Source: Paenibacillus sp. 1_12 (GTDB lineage Bacteria > Bacillota > Bacilli > Paenibacillales > NBRC-103111). Taken from it: a DNA stretch of 64,000 bases. The notes below the pieces were generated by a model. The model was not told the DNA's origin. It ran no database searches and saw only the letters and a program-made list of their open reading frames with translations. Position 1 is the stretch's first letter. Each line of letters starts with the position of its first letter. Shown piece by piece: positions 55,048 to 63,516 of the stretch. The stretch is taken from positions 313,306-377,305 of the forward strand of contig NZ_FOTE01000001.1 of assembly GCF_900114475.1 (NCBI RefSeq), in the 5' to 3' direction. Both the position numbers and the translations under genes were made by a program.

Positions 55048-55431
55048 CTACTGTATTTTTCTAGCTTCCACAAGGCTGTAATCCGGGTAATCAAGCATTG
55101 CCTTATGCTGCGCATGATTCACATCAAATGCTTTTACCATAGCCATAAAACCTTTACCTGATGCGTCCTGAAGGCTGAGCTCATAGGAATCCAGCATTTT
55201 ATGAGCATAGTTGAGATCAAACACATCCATATTAAAAAAGAGTTTGCTGTTCTCGATAATCCGATTGAGCTCGGTAAGTTGACCTTTATAAAAGCTGACT
55301 TCGTGCGTATCCTCGTGCTGGGATTTGAGTAATTCAACTGCGTCCACACGATCACGAATGTCCATTAAAAATTCAACTACCTTCTCCTCCGACAAAGCAG
55401 TCGTTGGTCTTTCTTCAGGCCGTGTAGCCAT
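55048..55431 (-). CDS. Hypothetical protein (127 residues)
   Basis: ATG with GGAGGGG upstream and its own terminator downstream. Acidic, mostly helical, no signal peptide; segments VEFLMDIRDRVDAVELLKSQHEDTHEVSFYKGQLTEL... (first half) and YAHKMLDSYELSLQDASGKGFMAMVKAFDVNH. I do not recognise the family. Clearly a real gene from ribosome binding site, length and flanking terminators. Confidence 0.7.
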   Translation of the reverse strand: MATRPEERPTTALSEEKVVEFLMDIRDRVDAVELLKSQHEDTHEVSFYKGQLTELNRIIENSKLFFNMDVFDLNYAHKMLDSYELSLQDASGKGFMAMVKAFDVNHAQHKAMLDYPDYSLVEARKIQ

Positions 55432-55508
55432 ATGGATCCCCTCCGTGTATACGTTATTTGATTATGTGTTTTTACCCGTTTCAGCGTTCTATGAACCTAG
55501 CCCCATCC

Positions 55509-55562
55509 AAAAATAGAATAACCCTCTCATCCGGCACTAATGCCTGAACGAAAGGGCTATTC
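55509..55562 (-). terminator. Terminator of the SLH gene
   Basis: GAATAGCCCT and AGGGTTATTC pair on the minus strand (inner CAGGCA/TGCCGG stem), followed by TATTTTTGG. Confidence 0.8.
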
Positions 55563-55625
55563 CTGGGTAAACCAACCTTTTTCATCTCTTTTGTGTTACT
55601 CTCTATTGGATCTCCAAGGATCCTT

Positions 55626-56870
55626 TTATCGAATTACGATCGTATGAACGACCTGGTTTTTGCCTCTGAGTTCAATTGCACGATTAGCAGTCAATAAGGA
55701 AATATCACCCTGAATTGACAGGTTGCTTGCTGCGTTGTAGACGGCTGTTTGCACCGATCCACTGCTCAAGGTCTGATTGATTGCAATCGTCGCAATTTGT
55801 CCGCTGGCATTCAGCGTGTAAGAGTTCAATGTGCCTACCACTGTAAAGTCTGTTTGTTGATCTTGAGTGGCATTCAATACCTCGATGAAGATCGCTTTGC
55901 CGCCATAGGTTCTTACCAGCACCGAATCACCTACTCTTAGCTCGGATGCAGCAACTCTTGTTCCGTTACGGAATATATAAGCGGTTGCATCCAGCTCAAC
56001 GCTGTACGATTGACCATCTGTAGTGAGTGTCAGGACATTATTAGTTACTGCTGCATTCACAGTACCGCGTACCGAGGTGTTATCCGGCAATTGACTGCCA
56101 GTACGGTCCAGCAGCGCTGCCAATTCAGCACGTGTCACCGGATTGTTTGGACGGAACGTATTATCCTCATAGCCATCAACCAGCTTTTTCTCAATAGCCA
56201 AGGCTACATAACCGACAGAACCTGCTGGGATTTTATTCGCATCCTTGAAGGTAAGCTTCGTGTTCATTTTAGCTTTAGCTTCGTTTTGCAGCTTCAATGC
56301 TTTAATCAATAAAGTAGTAGCCCAAAGACGATCAGCTTCCTTCTCAGGCTGTACAGCATTTTCTGATTCTTCGAACAAATCGTTTTGCAGAGCTACGGAT
56401 ACATAACCAGTTGCCCATGCATATTTGGATTTAATTTTATCTGCATCGCTGAAATTCAGGTTAGCCTGCATCGCCTCTGCCGATTCTGCTTGATCTCTTA
56501 GTCCCATCAACCGAACCGCAGCTGTGATCGCTTCAATACGGGTAATTGTTTTACGAGGCTGGAAGGTACCGTCCTCATACCCTTCAAACACACGCTTGGA
56601 TGCAAGACTTGCGATATAACGCATAGCCCACTCAACATCAGAGCCTTTAACATCATCAAAGGTCAGCTTGATTTCTATTTTATTATTCTTACTGTTGTAA
56701 TTCGTTTTTATCGGTTGAACGGCTTGAACCTTATCCCGCCCTTTATCACGGTCGTTGTCTTTATCGTTGCCCTTACCCTTGCTATTATCGGCAAATGCTG
56801 CAGTAGAACCGCCTACTACCATTGCCAGCGTCAGACCTGTCACTAATACCTTCTTAAATAAATGATTCAT
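55626..56870 (-). CDS. S-layer homology (SLH) domain surface protein
   Basis: 414 residues from ATG 56870 (GAGGAG 7 bases upstream). Signal peptide, cleavage likely after AFA27, then a basic KGKGNDKDNDRDKGRDK linker. Three SLH repeats occupy ~55-270: EWAMRYIASLASKRVFEGYEDGTFQPRKTITRIEA, YAWATGYVSVALQNDLFEE and VGYVALAIEKKLVDGYEDNTFRPNNPVTRAELAALLDR. They bind pyruvylated cell-wall polymer. The C-terminal ~140 residues are beta-rich (TVNAAVTNNVLTLTTDGQSYSVELDATAYIFRNG) without an enzymatic motif. Probably a minor S-layer-associated protein. Confidence 0.9.
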   Translation of the reverse strand: MNHLFKKVLVTGLTLAMVVGGSTAAFADNSKGKGNDKDNDRDKGRDKVQAVQPIKTNYNSKNNKIEIKLTFDDVKGSDVEWAMRYIASLASKRVFEGYEDGTFQPRKTITRIEAITAAVRLMGLRDQAESAEAMQANLNFSDADKIKSKYAWATGYVSVALQNDLFEESENAVQPEKEADRLWATTLLIKALKLQNEAKAKMNTKLTFKDANKIPAGSVGYVALAIEKKLVDGYEDNTFRPNNPVTRAELAALLDRTGSQLPDNTSVRGTVNAAVTNNVLTLTTDGQSYSVELDATAYIFRNGTRVAASELRVGDSVLVRTYGGKAIFIEVLNATQDQQTDFTVVGTLNSYTLNASGQIATIAINQTLSSGSVQTAVYNAASNLSIQGDISLLTANRAIELRGKNQVVHTIVIR

Positions 56871-57114
56871 CATCATTCTCCTCATCCTCTTAACAATAAT
56901 TTAGTTGTTATTGGTTATTTAAAATGAATCCGAACCTTCGCGAAGAGTTCTTTGGAATTACTAAAAGTTTCGCCGCTGCTTAAACGTTTATGGGGGTCAT
57001 TTTGATCAAACGGGATATAAATGGTAAACTTAGGACGACATGCCTTCAGGGCGATTATTAGGATTGTAATGATTTGATCATGAAGAGGTATGATTTGGGG
57101 GAGGATTTATAAGC

Positions 57115-58734
57115 ATGAAATGGAATGCAAAAAAGCTGTCTGTCGCATTGGCCTTATTTGCACTGGTCGCCGTAGGTGTCTTTTACTCATGGATGTCCTT
57201 TGCCAAGGAAGGCAATAATCGCACAGAGTCGGCTGCTGACATCAGCAAAACACCACAGGCTGTCAAGCCTCAACCTACAGCACCGGCACCACCGCCAGAA
57301 CCGCCCATCCCAACAGAGCAGGTCGATATAGCGATATTCGGTAGTGAGCTGGAGGGCCTCTATCTGGCACGGGCTGCAGCCGATGAAGGTCTTAAAGTAA
57401 AAGTGCTTGATCCGAGAGAAGCATTTGGCGGACAAGTGCTGCAAGGTGAAATGCTGTTTCTTGACGAGACCCGAGATGAAAAGTACAACTTGATGGTGCA
57501 AGGTCGCGCTAAAGAGCTGTTCGATGGCTTCCGTAATGGCAAAATCCGCAAGCTGTCAGAGTTCACGCAATACTTTGACAAGCTCAGTAATGACATACCA
57601 GTAGAATCAGGCATCAAAATCTTAGATATTAAACAAACTGCCGGACAATTCGGACCGAATGCCGTTGAGTCGGTAACGTATGCAGGCAAAGACGGAGTCA
57701 AGAAGAACATCAAGGCTGCCTATTGGGTTGATAACAGTGACTTCGCCGCACTGCTAAGCCAGTTGAAGGTAAACCGCATGCCGGGCTTGGAGCAATTTTA
57801 TGGAGAAACCAAGATCGAATATATGAGTTCCGGATTTATGCTTAAATTCAAAAATGTCGATTGGGCCAAATTCAGCTCCAGCTTTAACAAAATGACAGCT
57901 GAGGAGCGCAAAACCAAATATGGTGGCGGTTCGGTAAATGAAAGCTATGCCATCGGTCTTAGCGGAATGACGAGCGCTTATAAGCCGAGCAATGAGAGGG
58001 TCTTTTTACGAGGACTGAATGCCGTGAATCAGCGGGATGGGGAAGTGTTAATCAATGCCTTTCTGATCTATACAGTTGATCCTTCCGATGACAAATCGGT
58101 AGCCGAAGCGATGGAGCTTGGGAAAAAGGAACTCCCACTCATTCTGAATCATTTCCGTAAAAGCATGATTGGCTGGGAGAAGGCCGAGCTGAACGGATTC
58201 CCCAACTACTTGTATATCCGCGAGTACAATCATTATGAAACGGATTATGTACTGAAACCATCCGATATGCTTGGCGCGAATATGTTCTGGGATAATGTCA
58301 GTATCGCCGGCTATCCGCTTGATCTTCAAGGCATCAGCACCAGCAAATGGGGCATTGAGATGGGAAGACCGGACAAATATGGAATGCCCCTGCGCAGCTT
58401 CTTGCTGAAGGATTATGATAATGTGCTTGTGGCTGGCAAAAATGTTGGCTCATCCGCCATTGCATATGGCAGTGCACGCATCCAGCCGAATACGGGTCTG
58501 GCCGCTGAAACCATCGGTATTCTGCTCGGACAAATACAAGGTAAGAAAAAGCTGCGGGAGCTGAAGGAAGCCGATATGCCCGCGCTTCACAGCTACCTCG
58601 AAACCAAATACAAAATCAAACTGACAGGCGTTGTAGGCAATAACAAAATCAAAGGCTGGACGCCTGACGAAATCGCCAAGCTGGACACTGGTAAAATCGT
58701 ATATCCATCTTACGTAAATACACGAAAAAAATAA
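57115..58734 (+). CDS. Membrane-anchored FAD-dependent oxidoreductase
   Basis: 539 residues. An N-terminal helix (about 8-30) leads to a Pro-rich linker (50-67), then a FAD_oxidored-type domain. The dinucleotide motif is DIAIFGSELEG with G76, E78 and G81: the middle Gly of G-x-G-x-x-G is Glu. Downstream: LDPREAFGGQVLQGEMLFLDE, LLKDYDNVLVAGKNVGSSAIAYGSARIQPNTGLAAE. An extracytoplasmic location is expected. Substrate unknown; the C-terminal pattern resembles FAD oxidoreductases acting on polyhydroxylated compounds. Confidence 0.82.
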   Translation: MKWNAKKLSVALALFALVAVGVFYSWMSFAKEGNNRTESAADISKTPQAVKPQPTAPAPPPEPPIPTEQVDIAIFGSELEGLYLARAAADEGLKVKVLDPREAFGGQVLQGEMLFLDETRDEKYNLMVQGRAKELFDGFRNGKIRKLSEFTQYFDKLSNDIPVESGIKILDIKQTAGQFGPNAVESVTYAGKDGVKKNIKAAYWVDNSDFAALLSQLKVNRMPGLEQFYGETKIEYMSSGFMLKFKNVDWAKFSSSFNKMTAEERKTKYGGGSVNESYAIGLSGMTSAYKPSNERVFLRGLNAVNQRDGEVLINAFLIYTVDPSDDKSVAEAMELGKKELPLILNHFRKSMIGWEKAELNGFPNYLYIREYNHYETDYVLKPSDMLGANMFWDNVSIAGYPLDLQGISTSKWGIEMGRPDKYGMPLRSFLLKDYDNVLVAGKNVGSSAIAYGSARIQPNTGLAAETIGILLGQIQGKKKLRELKEADMPALHSYLETKYKIKLTGVVGNNKIKGWTPDEIAKLDTGKIVYPSYVNTRKK

Positions 58735-58754
58735 GCACCTATCTTATACAAACA

Positions 58755-58802
58755 AGTCCCCAAGATGACTCGCAGCCGAGCATTTTGGGGACTGCTTTTT
58801 TA
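58755..58802 (+). terminator. Terminator of the FAD oxidoreductase gene
   Basis: AGTCCCCAA (58755-58763) and TTGGGGACT (58785-58793) with a loop of 21 bases, then seven T. Confidence 0.88.
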
Positions 58803-58882
58803 TTATAATCATTTTCACCCTACTGAAAGCTCTCGCTAATGTCTATACTGAACGTATATCTATAATAGGAGTGATGAAGCAT

Positions 58883-58966
58883 ATGGAGAGAATTGTAGCT
58901 CATAACGATATGATGACCGGAAAGCAGGCAAACAGAAAAAGATATAACAGGGAACGGACCCGTTAA
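58883..58966 (+). CDS. Possible small ORF (27 residues)
   Basis: ATG 58883 preceded by AGGAGTG at 9-11 bases, and a TATAAT at 58861-58866, which is too close for a usual leader. The product MERIVAHNDMMTGKQANRKR... is basic. Only start-site signals support it; an in-frame ATG at 58874 is an alternative. Confidence 0.3.
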   Translation: MERIVAHNDMMTGKQANRKRYNRERTR

Positions 58967-59035
58967 AGGATTAGATGAGCTGTACCGGATGATCCTCCCT
59001 GCATAATTGAAGCGATAAGGGAGCAAAGCATATTT

Positions 59036-60097
59036 ATGCAAACATCATTAGAAACTTACGGCTTTCAGCCGTTTTTTGCAGAACAAGCTATACAGCACTC
59101 CGACTATGAGGTTGGACGTGTCGCGTTGGAGCATAAGCATTTGTACCGAATTTATGGCCTGAACGGAGATTGGTTAGGTGAACTTTCGGGCAAAAGCCGT
59201 TATGAGGCCATTCGGCGAGAGGATTATCCAGCAGTTGGCGATTGGGTCTGGATAACCCCAATGCCTGGTGAGCAGCGGGTGATCATTCATGAAATTATGA
59301 AACGAAAAAGCAAATTTTCGCGCAGGGCTGCCGGTTCCACCGTTGAGGAGCAAATCGTAGCAACCAATATCGATCGCGTATTTCTCGTTATGGCATTAAA
59401 CCTCGATTTTAATGTAAGACGGCTAGAGCGATACCTGCTACTAGCCTATGAGAGTGGAGCCGCGCCAGAGATCGTATTGACCAAAAAGGATTTGTGCGAC
59501 GATGTGGAAACCAGATGCCTTGAGGTGGAAGCTATTGCTCCGGGCGTGCCGATCTATACAGTCAACAGCCTTGAGGATGATGGCATCAAATCCATTCTCG
59601 ACACATTGAAGCCCGGAGAAACGATCGCACTGCTCGGCTCCTCCGGAGCTGGTAAATCAACGCTGCTGAACAGTCTATACGGTGAACAGAAGCAAAAAAC
59701 AGGTGCTGCTCGTGATGGTGATGATCGAGGTAAGCACACGACCACACATCGTGAGCTGATCGTGCTTCCTTGTGGCGCTCTCATGATCGATACGCCAGGT
59801 ATGCGTGAGCTTCAGCTGTGGGATAGCAGCGAATCGATGCACACCGCCTTTCAGGATATTGATGAATTAACGGCAAGCTGCCGCTTCAGTGATTGCAGAC
59901 ATCACGAAGAGCCTGGCTGTGCGATTCAGCTGGCTCTCGAAGCTGGAACGCTCGATGAGGATCGTTGGAAGAGCTTTTTGAAGCTGCAAAAAGAGCTGGC
60001 CTACACAGAACGTAAAGCTAATGCAGGTGCCGCACGCGCGGAAAAAGAACGCTGGAAAAAGATTCATAAGCAACTGCGCAGCAGCGGCAACCACTAA
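59036..60097 (+). CDS. Ribosome small subunit-dependent GTPase A-like protein
   Basis: 353 residues. OB-fold at ~30-105, then a circularly permuted GTPase with G4 TKKD (149-152) before G1 GSSGAGKST (201-209) and G3 DTPG (252-255), and a C-terminal zinc site C282, C287, H289, C295 (SCRFSDCRHHEEPGC). This is the RsgA family, which checks 30S maturation. Not next to the usual prkC-rpe cluster, so it is likely the second RsgA-like paralogue of Paenibacillus. GGGAG upstream. Confidence 0.9.
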   Translation: MQTSLETYGFQPFFAEQAIQHSDYEVGRVALEHKHLYRIYGLNGDWLGELSGKSRYEAIRREDYPAVGDWVWITPMPGEQRVIIHEIMKRKSKFSRRAAGSTVEEQIVATNIDRVFLVMALNLDFNVRRLERYLLLAYESGAAPEIVLTKKDLCDDVETRCLEVEAIAPGVPIYTVNSLEDDGIKSILDTLKPGETIALLGSSGAGKSTLLNSLYGEQKQKTGAARDGDDRGKHTTTHRELIVLPCGALMIDTPGMRELQLWDSSESMHTAFQDIDELTASCRFSDCRHHEEPGCAIQLALEAGTLDEDRWKSFLKLQKELAYTERKANAGAARAEKERWKKIHKQLRSSGNH

Positions 60098-60107
60098 ATT
60101 CGCAAAC

Positions 60108-60154
60108 AAACAGCCTCCAAAATACCTTATGACAGGGCATTTTGGAGGCTGTTT
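60108..60154. terminator. Bidirectional terminator
   Basis: A 16-bp perfect stem AAACAGCCTCCAAAAT (60108-60123) with its complement (60139-60154), between convergent rsgA-like and pckA genes. Confidence 0.8.
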
Positions 60155-60214
60155 AGGTATGACATCGGCAAAAGCCGCTATTAGGCAAACTTTCCTGATG
60201 ATATCCTATACTAT

Positions 60215-61753
60215 TCAATCTTCAGTTTTACTGGAAAATTTCTTGTAATTTTGAACAAAACGATTGGAGAGCTCCAATGCGGCTGCATCATATGCCTCTT
60301 TATCCTGCCATGTATTTCGCGGCTGCAGCACTTCACCCGGTACTCCCTCAATAAAGTCGGGGCAATGAAGCCCAAATACCGGATCGACTGTGAAATTGGC
60401 GTGTTCAATGGATCCATCTAATGCTGCGGAAACCATAGCGCGGGTATGTAATAAGTTTATCCGCTTACCAACTCCATACGGACCACCGGTCCAACCGGTA
60501 TTGACCAAATATACTCTGACTTGATGCTCGTCGATTTTTTGCCCAAGCATTTTGGCGTAGACAGTCGGATGTAAGGGTAGAAATGGGGCGCCAAAGCACG
60601 CGGAAAAAGTCGCTTCTGGTTCCGTAACTCCTCTTTCGGTGCCTGCCAGCTTGGACGTATATCCTGACAAGAAATGATACATCGCTTGGTCCTTGCTTAG
60701 TCTGGAAATCGGTGGCAGCACGCCGAAAGCATCTGCCGTTAAGAAAATAATGACCCTTGGATGCCCCGCCTTTCCCGGAATCAACGCATTCGGTATCATA
60801 TCGATTGGATAAGCCGCCCGTGTATTTTCAGTAATACTGATATTATCATAATCGGCTGCACCCGTCTCCGAGTCCAAGATAATATTTTCCAAAACCGAAC
60901 CGAAACGAATGGCGTTCCAAATTTGCGGCTCTTTTTCCTTGGAAAGATTAACGCATTTAGCGTAGCAGCCGCCTTCAAAGTTAAATACGCCTTCGTCCGA
61001 CCAGCCATGCTCATCGTCGCCAATTAACCGACGGCTCGGATCGGCGGAAAGCGTCGTTTTTCCCGTACCGGATAGTCCGAAAAACAATGCTACGTCATCC
61101 ATGTCGCCTACATTCGCTGAGCAATGCATAGGAAATACTCCCTCAAACGGCAGCAAATAGTTCAATACACTGAAAATCGACTTCTTCATCTCACCCGCAT
61201 ACTCCGTACCTCCGATTAATATCAGCCTCTTTTCAAAGGATAAGCAGATGAATGTTTCGGAACGGGTACCGTCAACAGCCGGGTCCGCCTTGAGTCCTGG
61301 AAGTACGAATACCGTAAACTCGGCCTTATGTGTCAGCAACTGCTCCCTCATAGGACGGATAAAAAGCTGATGCACAAACAAATTATGCCATGCGTATTCA
61401 TTCACAATGCGGATCGGCAGCTGATGTTTATCATCTGCTCCGGCATATCCATCAAAAATGAACAGTTCTTTTTGCGTCATGTATTCCATCGCTTTTTTGT
61501 ATAATTGATCGAACTGAGATTCAGTGATAGGCTGATTGACAGGTCCCCAATCGATTTGAGATCTCACGGATGGTTCATTGACAATAAATTTATCTTTAGG
61601 GGAACGGCCGGTATATTTCCCTGTGAGCACCTGCAGCGCGTCAGAGGAAGCCAGTTTCCCTTCGTTTCGTTCCAAGGCGATTTTGATTAGTTCTGTTACA
61701 GACAAATTATAATGTGTAGTTAATACCTTCAACTGCTCCAACTTAACATTCAT
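60215..61753 (-). CDS. pckA: Phosphoenolpyruvate carboxykinase (ATP)
   Basis: 512 residues; makes PEP from oxaloacetate, the entry step of gluconeogenesis. Walker [17 protein letters not shown] (about 225-240), kinase-1a-like [20 protein letters not shown] and [13 protein letters not shown] are present. The ATG overlaps the stop of the upstream SR1P-like gene by 4 bases (ATGA), so translation is coupled. Third gene of gapB-sr1P-pckA. In B. subtilis pckA is repressed by CcpN and is not next to gapB. Confidence 0.95.
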   Translation of the reverse strand: MNVKLEQLKVLTTHYNLSVTELIKIALERNEGKLASSDALQVLTGKYTGRSPKDKFIVNEPSVRSQIDWGPVNQPITESQFDQLYKKAMEYMTQKELFIFDGYAGADDKHQLPIRIVNEYAWHNLFVHQLFIRPMREQLLTHKAEFTVFVLPGLKADPAVDGTRSETFICLSFEKRLILIGGTEYAGEMKKSIFSVLNYLLPFEGVFPMHCSANVGDMDDVALFFGLSGTGKTTLSADPSRRLIGDDEHGWSDEGVFNFEGGCYAKCVNLSKEKEPQIWNAIRFGSVLENIILDSETGAADYDNISITENTRAAYPIDMIPNALIPGKAGHPRVIIFLTADAFGVLPPISRLSKDQAMYHFLSGYTSKLAGTERGVTEPEATFSACFGAPFLPLHPTVYAKMLGQKIDEHQVRVYLVNTGWTGGPYGVGKRINLLHTRAMVSAALDGSIEHANFTVDPVFGLHCPDFIEGVPGEVLQPRNTWQDKEAYDAAALELSNRFVQNYKKFSSKTED

Positions 61754-61914
61754 CTTCTCTTCATCCCTTCTTCTCCATCATGAGCTGAATTTCCGGTTAA
61801 AACCCTATTCTCTTGGCATTCCTGATCCTGACAGTCCGAGTAATAAGTTGTCACCTTTTCCGCATCGAATGTTGCTATCTCATTCTGACAGTACTTGCAG
61901 AAGATAATACCCAT
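61750..61914 (-). CDS. SR1P-like GapA-binding peptide
   Basis: 54 residues from ATG 61914, two bases after the gapB stop. The first ~37 residues match B. subtilis SR1P (39 residues, from sRNA SR1) as recalled: MG-I-C-x2-C-x4-I-x2-F-x2-EKVTT-x-Y, then more Cys (SDCQDQECQ). A longer start at 61941 would overlap gapB and lacks a ribosome binding site. SR1P binds GapA and enhances its interaction with RNase J1. Here a C-terminal extension ([18 protein letters not shown]) is unlike SR1P. The identification rests on pattern and context. Confidence 0.75.
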   Translation of the reverse strand: MGIIFCKYCQNEIATFDAEKVTTYYSDCQDQECQENRVLTGNSAHDGEEGMKRR

Positions 61915-61916
61915 AT

Positions 61917-62954
61917 CTAAGCCAACTGAGGTTTTATCCATTTATAATCCACCCTTTCAGACATCAGATTTACCAGCTCTACGACACGGCTCGCATAAGC
62001 CCATTCGTTGTCATACCAAGCTAACACTTTAATCTGATCATTCATGATCATAACGGATGATCCATCGATGACCGCTGATTTGGTACAGCCAATGTAATCT
62101 GCGGATACCAAAGGCTCCTCTGTATAGCCCAAGTAAGGTGATAAATTTTGCTCGGACGCCGCTTTCAAAAGCTTTTTGACTTGCTCTAAGCTGCAGGTGC
62201 TGGCAACCTTCACCGTCAAATCAATAAGAGACACATCCTGTGTCGGGACACGAAGGGAGATCCCCTGAATCCGCGAGGCTAAATGGGGGAGCACATCTTT
62301 GAGCGCCTTGCCTACACCTGTTGTTGTAGGAACAATAGATGCTGTGCAAGCCCGTGCTCTACGCAAATCCTTATGAGGATTATCGAGATGATTTTGATCG
62401 GATGTATAGGAATGGATAGTTGTCATCCAACCCGCTTGAATCTTGTATGCCTGATCCAAAATATACAATACAGGAGAAAGGCAATTGGTTGTGCAAGATG
62501 CTGCCGAGACCAGCCGATGTTTTGACGGATCGTACAGGTGATCGTTAACACCCATGATAACTGTTAGGTCCATTTGCTTGCCCGGTGCGGTGATCAGGAC
62601 ACGTGATGCTCCAGCGGCAATATGCTTTCCTGCTCCTTCCCGATCGTTAAACTTACCAGTGGCATCAACGACCAGGCTTACTCCAAGATGATCCCACGCT
62701 ATGTTTGTCGGATTCCTTTCGGATACAAGTTGTATGATATTTCCGTTTATAATCAACTTGCCTTCGCTGACGGAAATATTGGCGTCCCATCTTCGGTGAA
62801 CGGTATCATATTTCAAAAGGTGAGCAATCGTTTCAACCGGATAACTGCAATTAATCGCTTTTAACTGATACGCATGCTGTTGCTCCGAGAATATTTTTCT
62901 GACCAATAACCTCCCGATGCGCCCCATTCCACTGATCCCTACGCCAACACCCAA
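61917..62954 (-). CDS. gapB: Glyceraldehyde-3-phosphate dehydrogenase, gluconeogenic GapB type
   Basis: 345 residues from TTG 62954 (AAGGAG 8 bases upstream; a GTG at 62972 overlaps the site). Rossmann motif ISGMGRIGRLLVRK, active-site C154 in SAASCTTNCLSP and H181 in TIHSYTSDQN, substrate region RRARACTASIVPTTTGVGKAL. After strand beta2 the sequence AINCSYPVETIAHLLKYDTVH lacks the NAD-selecting Asp of GapA and reads like B. subtilis GapB, which uses NADP for gluconeogenesis. First gene of gapB-sr1P-pckA. Confidence 0.93.
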   Translation of the reverse strand: MGVGVGISGMGRIGRLLVRKIFSEQQHAYQLKAINCSYPVETIAHLLKYDTVHRRWDANISVSEGKLIINGNIIQLVSERNPTNIAWDHLGVSLVVDATGKFNDREGAGKHIAAGASRVLITAPGKQMDLTVIMGVNDHLYDPSKHRLVSAASCTTNCLSPVLYILDQAYKIQAGWMTTIHSYTSDQNHLDNPHKDLRRARACTASIVPTTTGVGKALKDVLPHLASRIQGISLRVPTQDVSLIDLTVKVASTCSLEQVKKLLKAASEQNLSPYLGYTEEPLVSADYIGCTKSAVIDGSSVMIMNDQIKVLAWYDNEWAYASRVVELVNLMSERVDYKWIKPQLA

Positions 62955-62984
62955 TCTAGACCACTCCTTCACGCGGTTAATAGT

Positions 62985-63011
62985 GTGTATTATTTAATGA
63001 TTAATATACAC
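62985..63011. repeat. Inverted repeat upstream of gapB (candidate operator)
   Basis: GTGTATTA (62985-62992) and TAATATACAC (63002-63011) are near-complementary arms around an AT-rich centre, between the gapB ribosome binding site and its presumed promoter. The rest of 62955-63404 is AT-rich with no gene; I saw no exact CcpN site or convincing promoter. Confidence 0.45.
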
Positions 63012-63404
63012 CATTAAAGAGTGAATGCACATAATAAAATATCAATTGGGTATATAATAAAATTTTATCGGATTTACCACGGATATATGACGTTATATTC
63101 ATAAACATATCCATTCTCAAATCATCTCAATTGTGTCTGTTACTTAGAAACACCTGTCTACCTTTGTTTTCTCAGCCTGTTAACCCTAACGTATCCGCAT
63201 TATCACCCTCACGGAACTATTAACGCATACAATTTATTATAAATTAATCCATTGATTATGAAATATTTTACCAATATTATGAATATTCACGGTAATTTTT
63301 ATTATAGCGATATTATGAACGGGCATAGAAGGAATGAAGTCTTTCTATAATACGTCAAAGAGGATGCCCTCACGGACATCCCTTATTGGCGGCGTATTAA
63401 CGTA

Positions 63405-63516
63405 TTATAGTTTATTAGTAAACGTTTTGGCTGCTTTATTCCAAGTCACATTTGCGCCAAGCGTTTCACTTACGTACCTAAACGGAACCATCGCGATCGA
63501 GTATATTCCCCTAAGT
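63405..63516 (-). pseudogene. Fragment of a copper amine oxidase N-terminal-like domain
   Basis: The minus-strand frame ending at 63405 encodes SIAMVPFRYVSETLGANVTWNKAAKTFTN, the hallmark of copper-amine-oxidase-N-like ('stalk') domains that usually occur in secreted proteins of Paenibacillus. Only about 35 residues remain; upstream the frame runs into the response regulator gene. It is therefore a remnant, not a functional gene. Confidence 0.55.

Noticed and set aside
62955-63140. Exact CcpN site upstream of gapB
   Set aside because: No stretch matches TRTGHYATAYW; only an unrelated palindrome was found.
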